Shown here piece after piece: positions 34,146 through 42,813 of a DNA stretch of 64,000 bases. Within the stretch, counting starts at the first letter, position 1; each line of letters opens with the position of its first letter. Source of the stretch: Clostridium bovifaecis (GTDB lineage: Bacteria > Bacillota > Clostridia > Clostridiales > Clostridiaceae). The stretch is from NCBI GenBank assembly GCA_009738435.1, contig CP046522.1:2945249-3009248 (forward strand). Reading direction: 5' to 3'. The notes beneath the pieces are model-generated. The model was not told where the DNA came from. It saw nothing but the letters and a program-made list of their open reading frames with translations, and searched no databases. A program made the position numbers and the translations under genes.

Positions 34146-35702
34146 CTATTTAATTCCATACTCTTGTAATTTTCGATAAAAGGTTCTTCTACTAACCCCT
34201 AATAACCTCATAGCTTTACTTTTATTATTTTGACTAGCTGAAATTGCTTCAATAATTATCTTCTTCTCAAAAGCTTCTACCGCTTCTTTTAATGTTCCGT
34301 AATCATATTCAACCTTCTCCTTTTTTCTTCTTGCCTCAGAAAGTGATTCTTTCATATGAGGAGGTAAGTGAGAAATATTAAGACATTTTTCTAAACACAT
34401 AATCACTGAATATTCAATACAGTTTTGAAGCTCACGAACATTTCCAGGCCAACTATAAGAGTGTAAAAATGAAAGTACCTCCTCAGAAAATGATATATCT
34501 TTTTCATATTTTTTATTATATTTTTGTAAGTAATAATCCGCTAGCAATCCTATATCTTCTTCCCGCTCCCTGAGTGGTGGAACTTGAATTTCTACAATGT
34601 TTAATCTATAATATAAATCTTGTCTGAATTTTTTTTCTTGAACCATTTTCTCAAGAGGCTGATTTGTTGCCGTTATTAATCTAACATCTACAGGAATGCT
34701 CTTTTGCCGACCAATTTTTTCAATTTCTCCTTCTTGCAATACTCTTAAAAGCTTAGACTGCATTGCTATAGGCATGTCCCCAACTTCATCGAGAAATAAT
34801 GTTCCACCGTTAGCTAATTGAAACTTTCCCATTTTACCACCATGTTTTGCACCTGTAAATGAACCTTCCTCATAACCAAAAAGCTCGCTCTCAATAAGAT
34901 TTTCAGGAACAGCTGCACAATTTACCGTGATCATTGAACGATCTTTCCTTTTACTATTTGACTGTATAATCTTTGCAATTAATTCTTTTCCAACTCCATT
35001 TTCTCCTCTTATTAGTACTGATGCTTCTGTTTTTGCTACAACTAAAGCTTGTGAAATTGCTTTCACAAAAACCGGACTTTTCCCAATAATTTTTAACTTT
35101 GATAATTCATTCTGTGCTTCTGCTTGCTCCTTAAAATCCTTTGCAACCTCGTTTACTCTCTTTATTTCTTCGTTTAGCTTAACGATTTCAGTTGAATCAG
35201 TAAAAATTGATACAACTGCCTTCAATTCTTTGTTATGTTGGATTGGATATATTCGTACTGAAACATATTTTTTTAAACTTTTTATATATTGTTTATTTCT
35301 AACTACAGATTTCCTTGTTTTAAGTACATTTATTATTTCCGCTCCTGGTTCTACTTTACCCATTTGCTTTCCTATGATTTTACCTATTGGTACTCCAAGA
35401 ATTTTTGAATATGCCTTATTAGCATAAAAAATTTTACCTTGACAATCTATGGCAACAACAGCTTCTTCAAATTTATCCAAAATATCGATGATTATAACCT
35501 TATCAGCTGAGTTTATAAGATATATTAATAGTTCCTTATCTATTTCTCCAATTTTTTTCCCATTATCATTAATCACATTAATATTAGGCCCTTTAAAACT
35601 TAAATTTTCGATTTTTAAACTATGTACAAACGATTCCCCATAAATACCAGTTGTTGAATCTTGCCCCTTATTGCATGGCTTCATAATGTCTACAACCTTC
35701 AT
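34146..35702 (-). CDS. Sigma-54-dependent transcriptional activator with PAS domain
   Basis: A 518-residue enhancer-binding protein. An N-terminal sensor segment (about 1-75) and a PAS domain (about 75-185) precede a linker. The AAA+ domain (about 205-440) has Walker A RGENGVGKELIA, the sigma-54 contact loop ESELFGYEEGSFTGA (GSFTGA instead of GAFTGA) and Walker B GGTLFLDEVGDM. It also has LREREEDI and SWPGNVRELQN. The C-terminus is a Fis-type helix-turn-helix ending MRLLGVSRRTFYRKLQEYGIK. It lies between two operons that both have sigma-54 promoters, so it very probably activates HMG-CoA reductase and lyase genes in response to a substrate sensed by PAS. The ribosome site is GGGGGGAT. Confidence 0.92.
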   Translation of the reverse strand: MKVVDIMKPCNKGQDSTTGIYGESFVHSLKIENLSFKGPNINVINDNGKKIGEIDKELLIYLINSADKVIIIDILDKFEEAVVAIDCQGKIFYANKAYSKILGVPIGKIIGKQMGKVEPGAEIINVLKTRKSVVRNKQYIKSLKKYVSVRIYPIQHNKELKAVVSIFTDSTEIVKLNEEIKRVNEVAKDFKEQAEAQNELSKLKIIGKSPVFVKAISQALVVAKTEASVLIRGENGVGKELIAKIIQSNSKRKDRSMITVNCAAVPENLIESELFGYEEGSFTGAKHGGKMGKFQLANGGTLFLDEVGDMPIAMQSKLLRVLQEGEIEKIGRQKSIPVDVRLITATNQPLEKMVQEKKFRQDLYYRLNIVEIQVPPLREREEDIGLLADYYLQKYNKKYEKDISFSEEVLSFLHSYSWPGNVRELQNCIEYSVIMCLEKCLNISHLPPHMKESLSEARRKKEKVEYDYGTLKEAVEAFEKKIIIEAISASQNNKSKAMRLLGVSRRTFYRKLQEYGIK

Positions 35703-35766
35703 TTTTTATCCCCCCTCATTACACTTTAGAAAACTCATTTTCAAAAAACAACAGGTAATGATTTAG

Positions 35767-35792
35767 CTAGATATGATAGTTTTATTCTATCA
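35767..35792. promoter_or_regulatory. Palindrome upstream of the sigma-54 activator gene
   Basis: ATATGATAG and CTATCATAT form a 9-bp inverted repeat separated by about 7 nt, 70 nt upstream of the activator start. It may be an operator for autoregulation; the rest of this 300-bp gap shows only AT-rich sequence. Confidence 0.3.
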
Positions 35793-35936
35793 TATTACTC
35801 ATGCTAAATTAAGAACTCTATTATAGCTAAACAAAAGCTAATATTTTGTTAAATGAATGTTGCAGTCTTAATAGCTTATGATTAATATTAGAACTTAATG
35901 TTACTATATACTATATATCCTATAAAAATTAAATAA

Positions 35937-35965
35937 CCGCACATCAGTTTAATTTATATGTGCGG
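35937..35965 (-). terminator. Terminator of the HMG-CoA lyase gene
   Basis: An 8-bp stem CCGCACAT/ATGTGCGG followed on the minus strand by TTATTTAATTTTT. Confidence 0.75.
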
Positions 35966-36004
35966 CTTACAAAATATCAATTTTTTAATAGAATAAGCAT
36001 ACGT

Positions 36005-36931
36005 TTATTTGATTTTAGTCACTTCACTTTTCCAAACTGGACTAACTTTTCCTAAGTATGCAGGTAGCGTTTTCCCTAATTTTTCCTGTAAAAAATGGTT
36101 TACTTCAATAAGTTTATCAAAATTTATTCCAGTATCATAACCCATACAGGTAAACATATGAACCATATCCTCAGTAGCTACATTTCCAGTTGCACCAGGC
36201 GCAAATGGGCATCCTCCCACTCCTCCAATAGCAGAGTCAAATATTCTTACTCCGCTTGTAAAAGCTGCATACACATTTGCTAATGCCATTCCTCTCGTAT
36301 CATGAAAATGGACTGCAAGCTTTGCTTTTCCATCTAAGCGTTCTAGCATCTTACTAACTAATCTCTTAACTTGTTCAGGATTTGCCATTCCTGTAGTATC
36401 ACCTAATGCTATTTCTGATGCTCCCATCTCTGCATACCTGTCGGAAATTTTTATTACTGTTTCTACAGGTACCTCTCCCTGATATGGGCAGCCAAACGAT
36501 GTTACAATGTAACCTCTAAGTGTGCCTTTTGATTCATGGATTTTTTCAGCAACTTTCTCTAATTGAGCCATTGATTCATCGATAGACATATTAACATTTG
36601 CTCGATTGTGTGCTTCACTTGCAGATACAAATACTGCTAAATTTTTAGCGCCACTTTGTAAAGCTCTTTGAGCACCCTTTACATTTGGTACTAGACTTGT
36701 GTAAATTATACCATCCCTTTTTCCTATAATTGATTTTGTTACTTCTTCTGCATCTCCCAACTGTGGTACATATTTAGGACTTACAAAAGAACTACTTTCA
36801 ATACGCTTTAGTCCAGCATCCGCTAGCATATCTATAAGCTTTATTTTAGATTGTGTATCTAGAATGACACTTTCATTTTGCAGACCATCTCGTGGACCTA
36901 CTTCTTGTATTTGTATTAACTCCTTGTGCAT
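36005..36931 (-). CDS. mvaB: Hydroxymethylglutaryl-CoA lyase
   Basis: The enzyme cleaves HMG-CoA to acetyl-CoA and acetoacetate. The 308-residue TIM-barrel protein has the family motifs. EVGPRDGLQNE holds the catalytic Arg-Asp pair, HFHDTRGMALANV the metal-binding His pair, and GVGGCPFAPGATGNVATED the catalytic Cys and substrate loop. The start is ATG 36931 rather than a GTG 9 nt upstream, because that GTG overlaps the AAAGGGAG ribosome site. A sigma-54 promoter is 54 nt upstream. It pairs functionally with HMG-CoA reductase on the other side of the activator gene. Related lyases exist, but the signature is specific. Confidence 0.93.
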   Translation of the reverse strand: MHKELIQIQEVGPRDGLQNESVILDTQSKIKLIDMLADAGLKRIESSSFVSPKYVPQLGDAEEVTKSIIGKRDGIIYTSLVPNVKGAQRALQSGAKNLAVFVSASEAHNRANVNMSIDESMAQLEKVAEKIHESKGTLRGYIVTSFGCPYQGEVPVETVIKISDRYAEMGASEIALGDTTGMANPEQVKRLVSKMLERLDGKAKLAVHFHDTRGMALANVYAAFTSGVRIFDSAIGGVGGCPFAPGATGNVATEDMVHMFTCMGYDTGINFDKLIEVNHFLQEKLGKTLPAYLGKVSPVWKSEVTKIK

Positions 36932-36985
36932 AACTTTCACTCCCTTTTAAACTTAAGATATAATTAGTCTTTTTTATAGTAATCA

Positions 36986-37001
36986 GCAACTTCCATGCCA
37001 T
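36986..37001 (-). promoter_or_regulatory. Sigma-54 promoter of the HMG-CoA lyase gene
   Basis: On the minus strand ATGGCATGGAAGTTGC matches TGGCACG-N4-TTGC with one transition, the same TGGCATG variant as the reductase promoter. Confidence 0.85.
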
Positions 37002-37095
37002 ACTTTTTTAGTAGCCTATTAATGCTATAAACTTAGCACTTATACGTGCTACGAGAAGCTATCCCACAAAATAACAGTAGCATTTAGATACAAAA

Positions 37096-37150
37096 AACAA
37101 GCTTTCGTAAGAAATCTTGTTTACTTTTAGTAATACTTGTTTACTTTATG
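37096..37150. promoter_or_regulatory. Candidate enhancer site(s) for the sigma-54 activator
   Basis: AACAAGCTTTC (37096-37106) and GAAATCTTGTT (37111-37121) form an 11-bp inverted repeat with one mismatch. The CTTGTTTACTTT half recurs about 22 bp further on. The block sits 95-150 bp upstream of the lyase -24 box, a normal enhancer distance. An ATCTTGT half-site also lies near 34077, upstream of the reductase promoter. Confidence 0.45.
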
Positions 37151-37264
37151 TCACTATATATTTAATTAGTTCTTATATCTAAAAAGTCTTATATTATTAA
37201 TCTATCTTTACTCTTGTATCAAATCGTTCAGATAATATAAAAGAAATATTGAAAATATAAAAAG

Positions 37265-37425
37265 CTGATATGAATAATGTTAAGCTTGTATAATCAAGTA
37301 CCTCCAAGGCAGAAAAGAACCTCTTAGAGGTAAGTCTAAATTTAATGTGTTTTACTTAAAATAATAAAGACACTATTTTAGACTTTAAAAAGCCTGTTTT
37401 GCTGAGCAAAACAGGCTTTTATTTA
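37265..37425 (+). ncRNA. Candidate structured small RNA with own promoter and terminator
   Basis: CTGATA (37265-37270), an 18-bp spacer and TATAAT (37289-37294) would start a transcript near 37301. It contains a CCTCC, a hairpin ACCTCTTAGAGGT, and a long stem joining AAGTCTAAA with TTTTAGACTT (inner GTGT/ACAC). The 15-bp terminator (37388-37402 with 37406-37420) follows. No open reading frame is present. The terminator also serves the convergent lipoprotein gene. Confidence 0.35.
37388..37420. terminator. Bidirectional terminator
   Basis: A perfect 15-bp stem AAAAGCCTGTTTTGC with loop TGA; T-runs on both sides. It serves the carbohydrate-binding lipoprotein gene (minus) and possibly a rightward small RNA. 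Confidence 0.85.
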
Positions 37426-37459
37426 AGAAAGTTCTAAAATAGTATGCACTTTTATTATT

Positions 37460-39496
37460 CTACTTTTGATTTTGCTGTGCATCAGGTGCTTGATTTTGAG
37501 TCCCCGATGAGTTTTGATCTTCTGTTCTTGGAGGACGTTGGCCTCTTTGACCTCCATGACCACCAGGTCCCCCTTCTTGAGCAGTTGTTATTCCTGATTC
37601 ATTAAGCCAAGTTACTGAATTTGAAATCTTGAAGCTTACAACTTTTGTTCCATCTTCATATTCTCCATCATTATAAAGTCCGTCATTTCCAGCTCCTGTT
37701 GATTTTCCTCCTGAATACAGTGTATAGCTTCCATCCTTCTTGAGCTCAGGTGAGCTTATTACAATACTTTGATATTCTTTAGCAGGTGCAAAAGTTGCAA
37801 TAGAATTTCCGCTGCTGTCCTGTAAGCTTACAAGAGTTCCTGCTGCCTGCACTTGTGGGTAAGTCATTATTATTGAATTTTGAGTTGATGTATTTGAAGT
37901 TGCTTGAGCCATTCCTGAGCTTCCAGCAGATACTAAGAAGCCGCCATTCATTTCAAAAGTTCCGTTATAATCTAGGGCACCATTTCCACTATTAGTTGGA
38001 CCGCTTACAATCACTATTCCTTTAGTCATATATATTGAACCGTTAGAATCTAGACCATCACCTGAAGAGTTAACTACAATATATCCACCGTTTATATTTA
38101 GCTTATTATTTTCTGAAGCTGAGAAATTATTTTCTCCAGGACGTCCATTAGTTGAAGAGCCATCAGCGCCTCCAGCAACATTGATACCGTCATCGCTAGC
38201 AGTAATATGTATTTCACCTTCTGAAATTGTTATTATGGAAGCTTCTATACCTTCATAACTCTTTGCAATATTCACTTTTCCACCTTTTATTCCCAATGCT
38301 GCATCAGCATGAATTCCATCATCACCAGAAGTAATTATAAAATTGCCGCCTTCTATAATAGCGTTGTTATTGCTATGTATAGAATCATCAGCAGAATCTA
38401 TATTAAAAGTACCTCCAGCAATTCCTATATCTGCAACAGCCTTTATTGCTTTTTTACTTTCGGTTTCAGTTTTAGTTTTAGTTTTGGCAGAAGCTTTAGT
38501 ATCGGATTTATTAGTATCCTTGCCGCCCCACACTGGTCCTCCTGGTCCTTTCATATTTTCTTCAGCTTTTTTAGTTCCATTTACACTGCCACCGCCAGAA
38601 GTAATATTAAAGGAACCATCCCCTATAAGCACCGCTGTTTCCGCTTGTATTCCATCCCTTTCAGCTTTTAGACTAAAGGTTCCATTTTCTATAGCTACAA
38701 TTCCTTTGGTACTATCTTCGCTATTTGTGGATTTTACTGCATCTCCACCAGCTTCAATAGTTATAGCCCCCCCTTTAACTGCTAATATATCCCGTCCTAC
38801 TAAGCCGTCATCAACTGAGGTAATTTGAATATTTCCTCCTGTAATCTTAAAATCATCCTTGCTAGTGATTCCATCCTTATAATTTCCTTTAACAGTTAAT
38901 TTCCCAGTTCCGTTTATAACAAGGCTGTCCTTACTAAAGATTGCTGCACTAGGCTCATCTGAAGAAGTATCTTCTAAAGTATATTTTGCTCCATCTGTTA
39001 TGGTATTTTCTGTACCCGATTCAAGAGAAATAATTGTCTTTCCTGCACTTTTCACATAAATAGGTGCATTATCAGAGCTCTTTATTTCTGCTCCATTTAA
39101 AACAAGCCTAACTGTTCCTTTATCTTGAACATCAACAATAATTTGCCCATTATCTAGCTTACCGCTAATTACATAAGTTCCTGCAGAAGTTATAGTAACT
39201 TTGCTGTCCTTTACCTCTGCCCCGGAACCTTTTATGGAAGCAGTAGTTCCACTTAGTTCAATATAGTTTAGATTTTCATTTTTCCAATCAGTATAAGTGT
39301 CTTCCTTATCATAGGTAACCAGTTCTCCTATAACACTTTTTACAGATTTATCGCCAATAATACTTGCCTTAACTTCTGTAGCAGCAGTTTGAGTTTCATT
39401 AGTATTGCTTGCTTCAGTTTTAGCACTACACCCATATAAAAATGTAGTACATACAAGTGCTATTGCTAACTGAGAATATATTGATTTTCTATTCAT
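37460..39496 (-). CDS. Carbohydrate-binding beta-helix lipoprotein (Cthe_2159/DUF4353-like)
   Basis: A 678-residue surface protein. Residues 1-23 are a lipoprotein signal ending in the lipobox LYGC. From about 110 to 520 it has repeated turns of the type 'G-K-(V/I)-x-I-x-(S/A)-x-D-D-G-I' (for example ITSVDDGLVG, ITSGDDGIHADAAL and ITASDDGINVAGG). That is the right-handed parallel beta-helix of the Cthe_2159 family (PF14262), which binds calcium and acidic polysaccharide or cellulose. The C-terminus is Gly/Pro/Gln-rich and disordered (GGPGGHGGQRGQRPP), possibly cell-wall spanning. A Lys/Thr/Glu-rich insertion (about 330-350) interrupts the helix. The ribosome site is AGAAGGAGAT. Its ligand is unknown. 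Confidence 0.8.
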   Translation of the reverse strand: MNRKSIYSQLAIALVCTTFLYGCSAKTEASNTNETQTAATEVKASIIGDKSVKSVIGELVTYDKEDTYTDWKNENLNYIELSGTTASIKGSGAEVKDSKVTITSAGTYVISGKLDNGQIIVDVQDKGTVRLVLNGAEIKSSDNAPIYVKSAGKTIISLESGTENTITDGAKYTLEDTSSDEPSAAIFSKDSLVINGTGKLTVKGNYKDGITSKDDFKITGGNIQITSVDDGLVGRDILAVKGGAITIEAGGDAVKSTNSEDSTKGIVAIENGTFSLKAERDGIQAETAVLIGDGSFNITSGGGSVNGTKKAEENMKGPGGPVWGGKDTNKSDTKASAKTKTKTETESKKAIKAVADIGIAGGTFNIDSADDSIHSNNNAIIEGGNFIITSGDDGIHADAALGIKGGKVNIAKSYEGIEASIITISEGEIHITASDDGINVAGGADGSSTNGRPGENNFSASENNKLNINGGYIVVNSSGDGLDSNGSIYMTKGIVIVSGPTNSGNGALDYNGTFEMNGGFLVSAGSSGMAQATSNTSTQNSIIMTYPQVQAAGTLVSLQDSSGNSIATFAPAKEYQSIVISSPELKKDGSYTLYSGGKSTGAGNDGLYNDGEYEDGTKVVSFKISNSVTWLNESGITTAQEGGPGGHGGQRGQRPPRTEDQNSSGTQNQAPDAQQNQK

Positions 39497-39707
39497 AGTA
39501 TAAATCTCCTTCTTTATTATTTTATTTATGTTTGTACGTAATTACAACGTTGTTTCCATGTACTCATTATATACTAAACCTTAAATAAATCTTAAATGAA
39601 TGAAGAAAAGCAACCGAATTGAATTTATTTATCACTACCACATTATATGGTGCATCAATTCATTCTTTGATATAATATATATTGAAAATGAATAAGCAGG
39701 TGGAGCT

Positions 39708-40601
39708 ATGGAAATTCAAGAATTGAAGTTTTTTTTAAAAGTTGTAGAGTGTAAACATTTCACTATAGCATCGACAGAGCTTTGTATATCTCAATCTTCC
39801 TTATCTAAACATATTAAGTCTTTAGAGGCTGAATTGGGAGTTAAACTTTTAGATAGAAGCACTCGAAATGTACAGCTTACGGAAGCAGGCAATGAATTCT
39901 TTAATTTTGCCAGCGGGATTATTGAGTTATACAACGAAATGCAAATAAAAATGAATGCTTATAAAGAGAAGAATAAAAAAACTTTGACCCTAGGTACAAT
40001 TCCAGTAATGAGCCAGTATGGTATAGCCTCCTTAATAGCAAGCTTTAAAAAGCAATATGGAGATATTGATATTAATATTATTGAGGGCAGGAGCCCAGAA
40101 ATATTGGAGTTACTTGATATCTCAAAAATAGATTTGGCATTTATTCGTACGATTTCCCTAACAGGAAATGATTATAAAGTAAATCCACTTATAGATGATG
40201 ATTTAGTGATGATAGTTCCAAAGAAGCATCCCTTTGCTAAAAAATCACGTATAAATTTATCTCAGGCTTCTCAGGAGAATTTTATCTTCTTAGACTCCGG
40301 TCGCGGTATTTACGACCTTTGTATGGAAGCATGTAGAACAGCAGGCTTCGAACCACATGTTCTGTATAGATACAGCAGGATAGAAACTATCATTGGCATT
40401 GTATCTGAAGGCATAGGTGTATCCTTATTGATGAAAAGGGTAGTAGAATTCTTTAATAATCAAGATATAATAATTATTGAGCTAAATCGAAAGTTTATTA
40501 CCACTTTGGCCTTGGTAGAGCGGCCTTATAAGAAAGCCTCCGACATTATGAAAAAGTTTAGTTCCTATACTGAGGAATGGTTTAAGGATAATAAACTATA
40601 A
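39708..40601 (+). CDS. LysR-family transcriptional regulator
   Basis: A 297-residue regulator with an N-terminal winged helix-turn-helix (FFLKVVECKHFTIAS followed by SQSSLSKHIKSLEAELGVKLLDRS). The C-terminal LysR effector domain (about 90-295) is of periplasmic-binding-protein type. It is probably the regulator of the UbiD decarboxylase locus downstream, although a strong terminator separates them. Aromatic acids are typical effectors in such settings (inference). The ribosome site is GGTGGAGCT immediately before the ATG. The lipoprotein gene upstream is divergent. Confidence 0.9.
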   Translation: MEIQELKFFLKVVECKHFTIASTELCISQSSLSKHIKSLEAELGVKLLDRSTRNVQLTEAGNEFFNFASGIIELYNEMQIKMNAYKEKNKKTLTLGTIPVMSQYGIASLIASFKKQYGDIDINIIEGRSPEILELLDISKIDLAFIRTISLTGNDYKVNPLIDDDLVMIVPKKHPFAKKSRINLSQASQENFIFLDSGRGIYDLCMEACRTAGFEPHVLYRYSRIETIIGIVSEGIGVSLLMKRVVEFFNNQDIIIIELNRKFITTLALVERPYKKASDIMKKFSSYTEEWFKDNKL

Positions 40602-40617
40602 ATATTTATAAATTTTT

Positions 40618-40656
40618 TAGAAAGGATATATTCCAATCGGGAATATATCCTTTCTA
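40618..40656 (+). terminator. Terminator of the LysR gene
   Basis: A perfect 17-bp stem (40618-40634 with 40640-40656) with AATTTTG tail, 17 nt after the stop codon. Confidence 0.85.
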
Positions 40657-40816
40657 ATTTTGAATTGTTCTAGGTTAGCTTATAAAACTATAATGAAATA
40701 AAAGATTTATTCTTCTTTTAAGTTGGTACTTGTATGATTCATTTATCATCTCACATTAAAGGAAAATATAAATGACTAATGTTTAAGAATATCTTAGTTT
40801 GGGGGAGGAGTTTTTA

Positions 40817-42316
40817 ATGAGTAAAGAAAATGAAAAGCTAAAGGTAACCGACTTACGTTCTGCTATAGAATTGTTAAAGTCAGTACCAGGTCAATTTATT
40901 GAAACCGATGAACCTGTAGAGCCACTTGCTGAGTTATCAGGGGTGTATCGTCATATTGGTGCTGGCGGCACAGTAATGCGTCCAACAAGAAAAGGACCAG
41001 CTATGATATTCAACAGTGTAAAGGGACATGAAGATGCAAGAGTTCTTATTGGCCTTTTAGCTAGTCGTGAAAGAGTAGGGTTACTGCTTAACGAGAAACC
41101 GGAGTGCCTTGGTTTTCTATTAAATGAAGCTGTTAAGAATCCAATCGATCCAGTGACAGTTTCCAAAGACTATGCTCTGTGTCAAGAAGTTGTACATTAT
41201 GCAGATGAGCCGGATTTTGATATAAGAAAACTACTTCCTGCACCAACTAATACAGAGGATGACGCCGGTCCTTACATAACTATGGGAATGTGTTATGCTT
41301 CAGATATAGAAACTGGTGAGTCAGATATTACAATACACCGTCTATGTCTACAAAGCAAAGATGAGATTTCAATGTTTTTTACACCTGGTGCTCGTCATTT
41401 GGGAGTATTTCGTGAAAAAGCAGAAAAACTTGGAAAACCATTGCCAATTTCTATTAGTATAGGTGTTGATCCTGCTATTGAAATTGCATCTTGTTTTGAG
41501 CCTCCAACAACACCACTTGGTTTTAATGAATTAAGTATAGCAGGAGCAATTAGAAACCAACCTGTTGAGCTAACTCAATGCTTAACAATTAATGAAAAAG
41601 CAATTGCTAATGCTGAATATGTTATAGAAGGAGAACTGCTTCCTGGAGTGTATGTTAGGGAAGATCAAAACACAAATACAGGAAAGGCAATGCCAGAGTT
41701 TCCAGGCTATACAGGTACAGCTGTTGAAGAGGTACCAGTAATTAAAGTAAAAGCTGTAACTCATCGTAGAAATCCAATAATGCAAACTGTTATTGGACCA
41801 AGTGAAGAACATGTTAGCATGGCTGGTATTCCAACAGAAGCCAGTATTATTCAAATGGTTGAAAAGGCTATGCCAGGAAGACTTCTAAATGTTTATGCTC
41901 ATTCATCAGGTGGGGGAAAATACATGGCTGTTTTACAATTTAAAAAGAGTCAGCCAAGTGATGAAGGACGTCAAAGACAAGCTGCTATATTAGCATTTGC
42001 AGCATTTCCAGAGCTTAAACATGTAATATTGGTAGATGAAGATGTAGATATATTTGACAGCAATGATGTACTATGGGCTCTAAATACACGCTATCAAGGA
42101 GACACTGATACAATATTTATTCCAGGGGTACGCTGTCATCCATTGGATCCTTCACAAAGTCCAGATTATAGTTCATCAATCAGAGATAAAGGAATTTCCT
42201 GTAAAACCATTTTTGACTGCACAGTGCCATATCACTTAAAGAATAAATTCCAAAGATCTAAATTCATGGATGTAAATCCAAGTAGATTTGCTCCAGAATT
42301 ATTTAATAATAAATAA
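40817..42316 (+). CDS. UbiD-family prenyl-FMN-dependent decarboxylase
   Basis: A 499-residue enzyme of the UbiD family, which (de)carboxylates aromatic or alpha,beta-unsaturated acids using prenylated FMN. Seen are GPAMIFNSVKGH near the N-terminus and the metal/cofactor region TIHRLCLQSKDEISMFF. The E-x6-R-type catalytic region (LPISISIGVDPAIEIASC, ELTQCLTI, EYVIEGELLPGV) and VVDEDVDIFDSNDV-type metal segment follow. Length and the LpdD-like partner gene downstream favour gallate, protocatechuate or hydroxybenzoate decarboxylase type. ATG 40817 is chosen because GGGGGAGGAG lies 6 nt upstream. No UbiX prenyltransferase gene is nearby, so the cofactor must be supplied from elsewhere. Confidence 0.85.
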   Translation: MSKENEKLKVTDLRSAIELLKSVPGQFIETDEPVEPLAELSGVYRHIGAGGTVMRPTRKGPAMIFNSVKGHEDARVLIGLLASRERVGLLLNEKPECLGFLLNEAVKNPIDPVTVSKDYALCQEVVHYADEPDFDIRKLLPAPTNTEDDAGPYITMGMCYASDIETGESDITIHRLCLQSKDEISMFFTPGARHLGVFREKAEKLGKPLPISISIGVDPAIEIASCFEPPTTPLGFNELSIAGAIRNQPVELTQCLTINEKAIANAEYVIEGELLPGVYVREDQNTNTGKAMPEFPGYTGTAVEEVPVIKVKAVTHRRNPIMQTVIGPSEEHVSMAGIPTEASIIQMVEKAMPGRLLNVYAHSSGGGKYMAVLQFKKSQPSDEGRQRQAAILAFAAFPELKHVILVDEDVDIFDSNDVLWALNTRYQGDTDTIFIPGVRCHPLDPSQSPDYSSSIRDKGISCKTIFDCTVPYHLKNKFQRSKFMDVNPSRFAPELFNNK

Positions 42317-42444
42317 TTATAAATTAATAAAAGGGTGTTAAGATTTACGGAATAAATGATTAAAACTAATAAAAAAAGGAAATTGAATTTAATAGATGGG
42401 GAGAAACTAGGATAGATTAGAATGAAAGTTGTGAGGGTGAGGGC

Positions 42445-42813
42445 ATGAAGGATTTAACCATAGAAAGAGGCAGAATAAAGATTAATGCTAAGGCTTTTCT
42501 AGTTGGAGAAGATTTATGTGTAATAATCTCTGGGGGAGATAGCCCTCATATTGGGTGTGTAACCTTAAGTGTTCCAAGACCAAGTTTATTAGATAAAAAT
42601 AGAATTAGTGCTACAACATCAATTTTAAATTTGATAGGACATAAGGATGATGAAGCAGCAAAATATGTGTCTCAGACACTCTCTTCAAGGTTAAATAAAA
42701 ATGTAGTAGTAATCTGTGGCATTCATGTTGATAATATAACCGCTGTGGAGATTGATGTAACAATAGATCTTTTAAAGGAATTAACAGATGCATTGATAGA
42801 AAAATTAGCTTAG
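42445..42813 (+). CDS. LpdD-like prenylated-flavin chaperone / decarboxylase subunit D
   Basis: A 122-residue soluble protein. IERGRIKINAKAFLVGEDL, then IISGGDSPHIGCVTLSVPRPS, match the LpdD (gallate decarboxylase subunit D) family, whose members are thought to handle prenylated flavin for UbiD-type enzymes. It lies 128 nt after the UbiD gene on the same strand. A GTGAGGGTGAGGGC stretch precedes the ATG. The C-terminal half (VVVICGIHVDNITAVEIDV) is a beta-alpha fold. Function is inferred from family and context. Confidence 0.75.
   Translation: MKDLTIERGRIKINAKAFLVGEDLCVIISGGDSPHIGCVTLSVPRPSLLDKNRISATTSILNLIGHKDDEAAKYVSQTLSSRLNKNVVVICGIHVDNITAVEIDVTIDLLKELTDALIEKLA

Noticed and set aside
37460..39496. 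Antisense open frames of 120 and 161 residues within the beta-helix lipoprotein gene
   Set aside because: They are low-complexity shadows of a repetitive coding sequence, with no ribosome sites.
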